This document shows, piece by piece, positions 63,336 through 64,000 of a stretch of 64,000 nt of DNA. Every line of letters starts with the position of its first letter. The stretch's first letter is position 1. The notes under the pieces were generated by a model. It was not told where the DNA came from, ran no database searches, and saw nothing but the letters and a program-made list of their open reading frames with translations. Origin of the DNA: CAZUGA01 sp964619885 (lineage in GTDB: Bacteria > Pseudomonadota > Gammaproteobacteria > Methylococcales > UBA1147); contig CAZUGA010000004.1 of the NCBI GenBank assembly GCA_964619885.1, positions 1 through 64,000 of the forward strand, given 5' to 3'. The translations under genes were made by a program, and so were the position numbers.

Positions 63336-64000
63336 ATGAGTTTCTTAAAACGGAAAAAGCCACAGTTGTTGGGAATAGATATTAGTTCCGCTGCGGTTAA
63401 ACTATTGGAGTTAAGTCGGAGTGGCTCCAATTATCGAGTTGAAAGTTACGCAGTAGAAGAATTACCGGTAGATGCGGTCGTTGATAAAAATATTGCGAAT
63501 GTCGAAATTATCGGTAATTCGATAAAATCGGTCTTAAAAGGTTCTTCCAGCAAGCTGAAGCATGCAGCTGTCGCTGTTGCGGGGTCAGCAGTGATCACTA
63601 AAGTAATTTCGATGCCGGCCTCGCTGAATGCAGACGAATTGGAAGGGCAGATAGAATTAGAAGCTGATCAGTATATTCCTTATTCCCTCGATGAAGTAAG
63701 TTTGGATTTTGAAGTCCAAGGCCCGAATGAAAAAAATCCAGAGATGGTAGATGTTCTGTTAGCCGCCTCGCGGAAAGAAAATGTGGAGGATAGAGTTGCC
63801 GCATTGGAGATTGCCGGATTAAAAGCAAATATCGTCGATGTAGAGGCTTACGCCATGGAAAACACATTTTCTTTGGTTGCGGATCAATTACCGGAAGGTG
63901 GTGACCATCAAACCATCGCGATCGCGGATATAGGATCGACAATGACAACTTTGAATGTCATTCATAATAACCGCATTATTTATACTAGAGAGCAAGGTTT
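63336..64000 (+). CDS. pilM: Type IV pilus assembly protein PilM, 5' part
   Basis: The gene runs off the right edge of the window, and about 221 codons are present. PilM is an actin-like cytosolic ATPase that binds the PilN N-terminus and connects the pilus alignment complex. It starts MSFLKRKKPQLLGIDISSAA, followed by AVKLLELSR, VAGSAVITKVISMPA and QIELEADQYIPYSLDEV, the family-typical core. IAIADIGSTMTTLNV, the second phosphate-binding loop, lies near residue 193. The ATG at 63336 has a purine-rich ACGGAA upstream. pilNOPQ genes presumably follow beyond the window. Confidence 0.92.
   Translation, partial: MSFLKRKKPQLLGIDISSAAVKLLELSRSGSNYRVESYAVEELPVDAVVDKNIANVEIIGNSIKSVLKGSSSKLKHAAVAVAGSAVITKVISMPASLNADELEGQIELEADQYIPYSLDEVSLDFEVQGPNEKNPEMVDVLLAASRKENVEDRVAALEIAGLKANIVDVEAYAMENTFSLVADQLPEGGDHQTIAIADIGSTMTTLNVIHNNRIIYTREQG

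Noticed and set aside
63598..63948. 116-codon minus-strand frame near the right edge
   Set aside because: It is antisense to pilM, whose family motifs are unmistakable.
1..64000. CRISPR arrays, rRNA, tRNA, prophage or conjugative modules
   Set aside because: Read through for spaced direct repeats and typical genes; none were seen.

Overview
The window reads as a chromosomal segment of a gammaproteobacterium. Several blocks follow gene orders typical of that class: rlmH-maf-rng-yhdP-nit-tldD-pmbA, uvrA / YajR-like MFS / ssb, gpsA-secB-rhodanese, envC-ctpA, and divergent mrcA (PBP1A) and pilM. Base composition is moderately AT-rich by eye. I saw no rRNA, tRNA, CRISPR array, phage module or intact insertion sequence. 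Two sodium/proton antiporters (CPA1-type and NhaD) and a bile-acid/sodium symporter-family gene would suit a saline or alkaline habitat, but this is only an inference.

Layout. 1-2.96 kb: an HD-GYP protein, a tiny membrane protein and a lipase-maturation-factor-like membrane protein. 2.98-8.4 kb (minus strand): six tightly coupled genes in the order mxaR-S-A-C-K-L, the methanol dehydrogenase maturation cluster of methylotrophs, but with no mxaFJGI beside it. 8.7-19.1 kb: the conserved rlmH to pmbA block. 19.3-32.3 kb: an accessory-looking stretch with a SWIM/SNF2 helicase, an alpha/beta-hydrolase with a lipoprotein partner, an IS630-type HTH gene, small membrane and lipoprotein genes, a second TldD/TldE pair, and a patatin lipoprotein coupled to a 71-residue protein. 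32.3-48.5 kb: ion transport (CPA1 antiporter, MscS-type channel, CDF transporter, BASS transporter), uvrA, ssb, a cyclase-FHA protein, gpsA, secB, and a rhodanese next to a BigR/SqrR-type persulfide sensor. 49.1-64 kb: envC, ctpA, sulfite reductase with DUF934, nhaD, ampG, xthA, rpmE, gltA, mrcA with a coupled nucleotidyltransferase-like gene, and the 5' part of pilM.

Functional links. The mxa-type operon suggests methanol (or other PQQ-alcohol) oxidation with MoxR/VWA-assisted maturation. Sulfite reductase/DUF934 serves sulfate assimilation, while the BigR-like regulator and rhodanese probably handle reactive sulfur. EnvC, PBP1A and AmpG all serve peptidoglycan turnover.

Most unusual signal. 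A roughly 144-nt intergenic sequence occurs twice in opposite orientations (19982-20125 plus strand, 41687-41829 minus strand). The copies are about 70% identical by hand alignment. Both keep an inner hairpin and complementary outer arms, and each starts with an aligned seven-codon micro-ORF. Copy 1 folds on paper into a three-way junction whose outer helix tolerates U-G pairs in plus-strand RNA. I do not recognise it as a named family.
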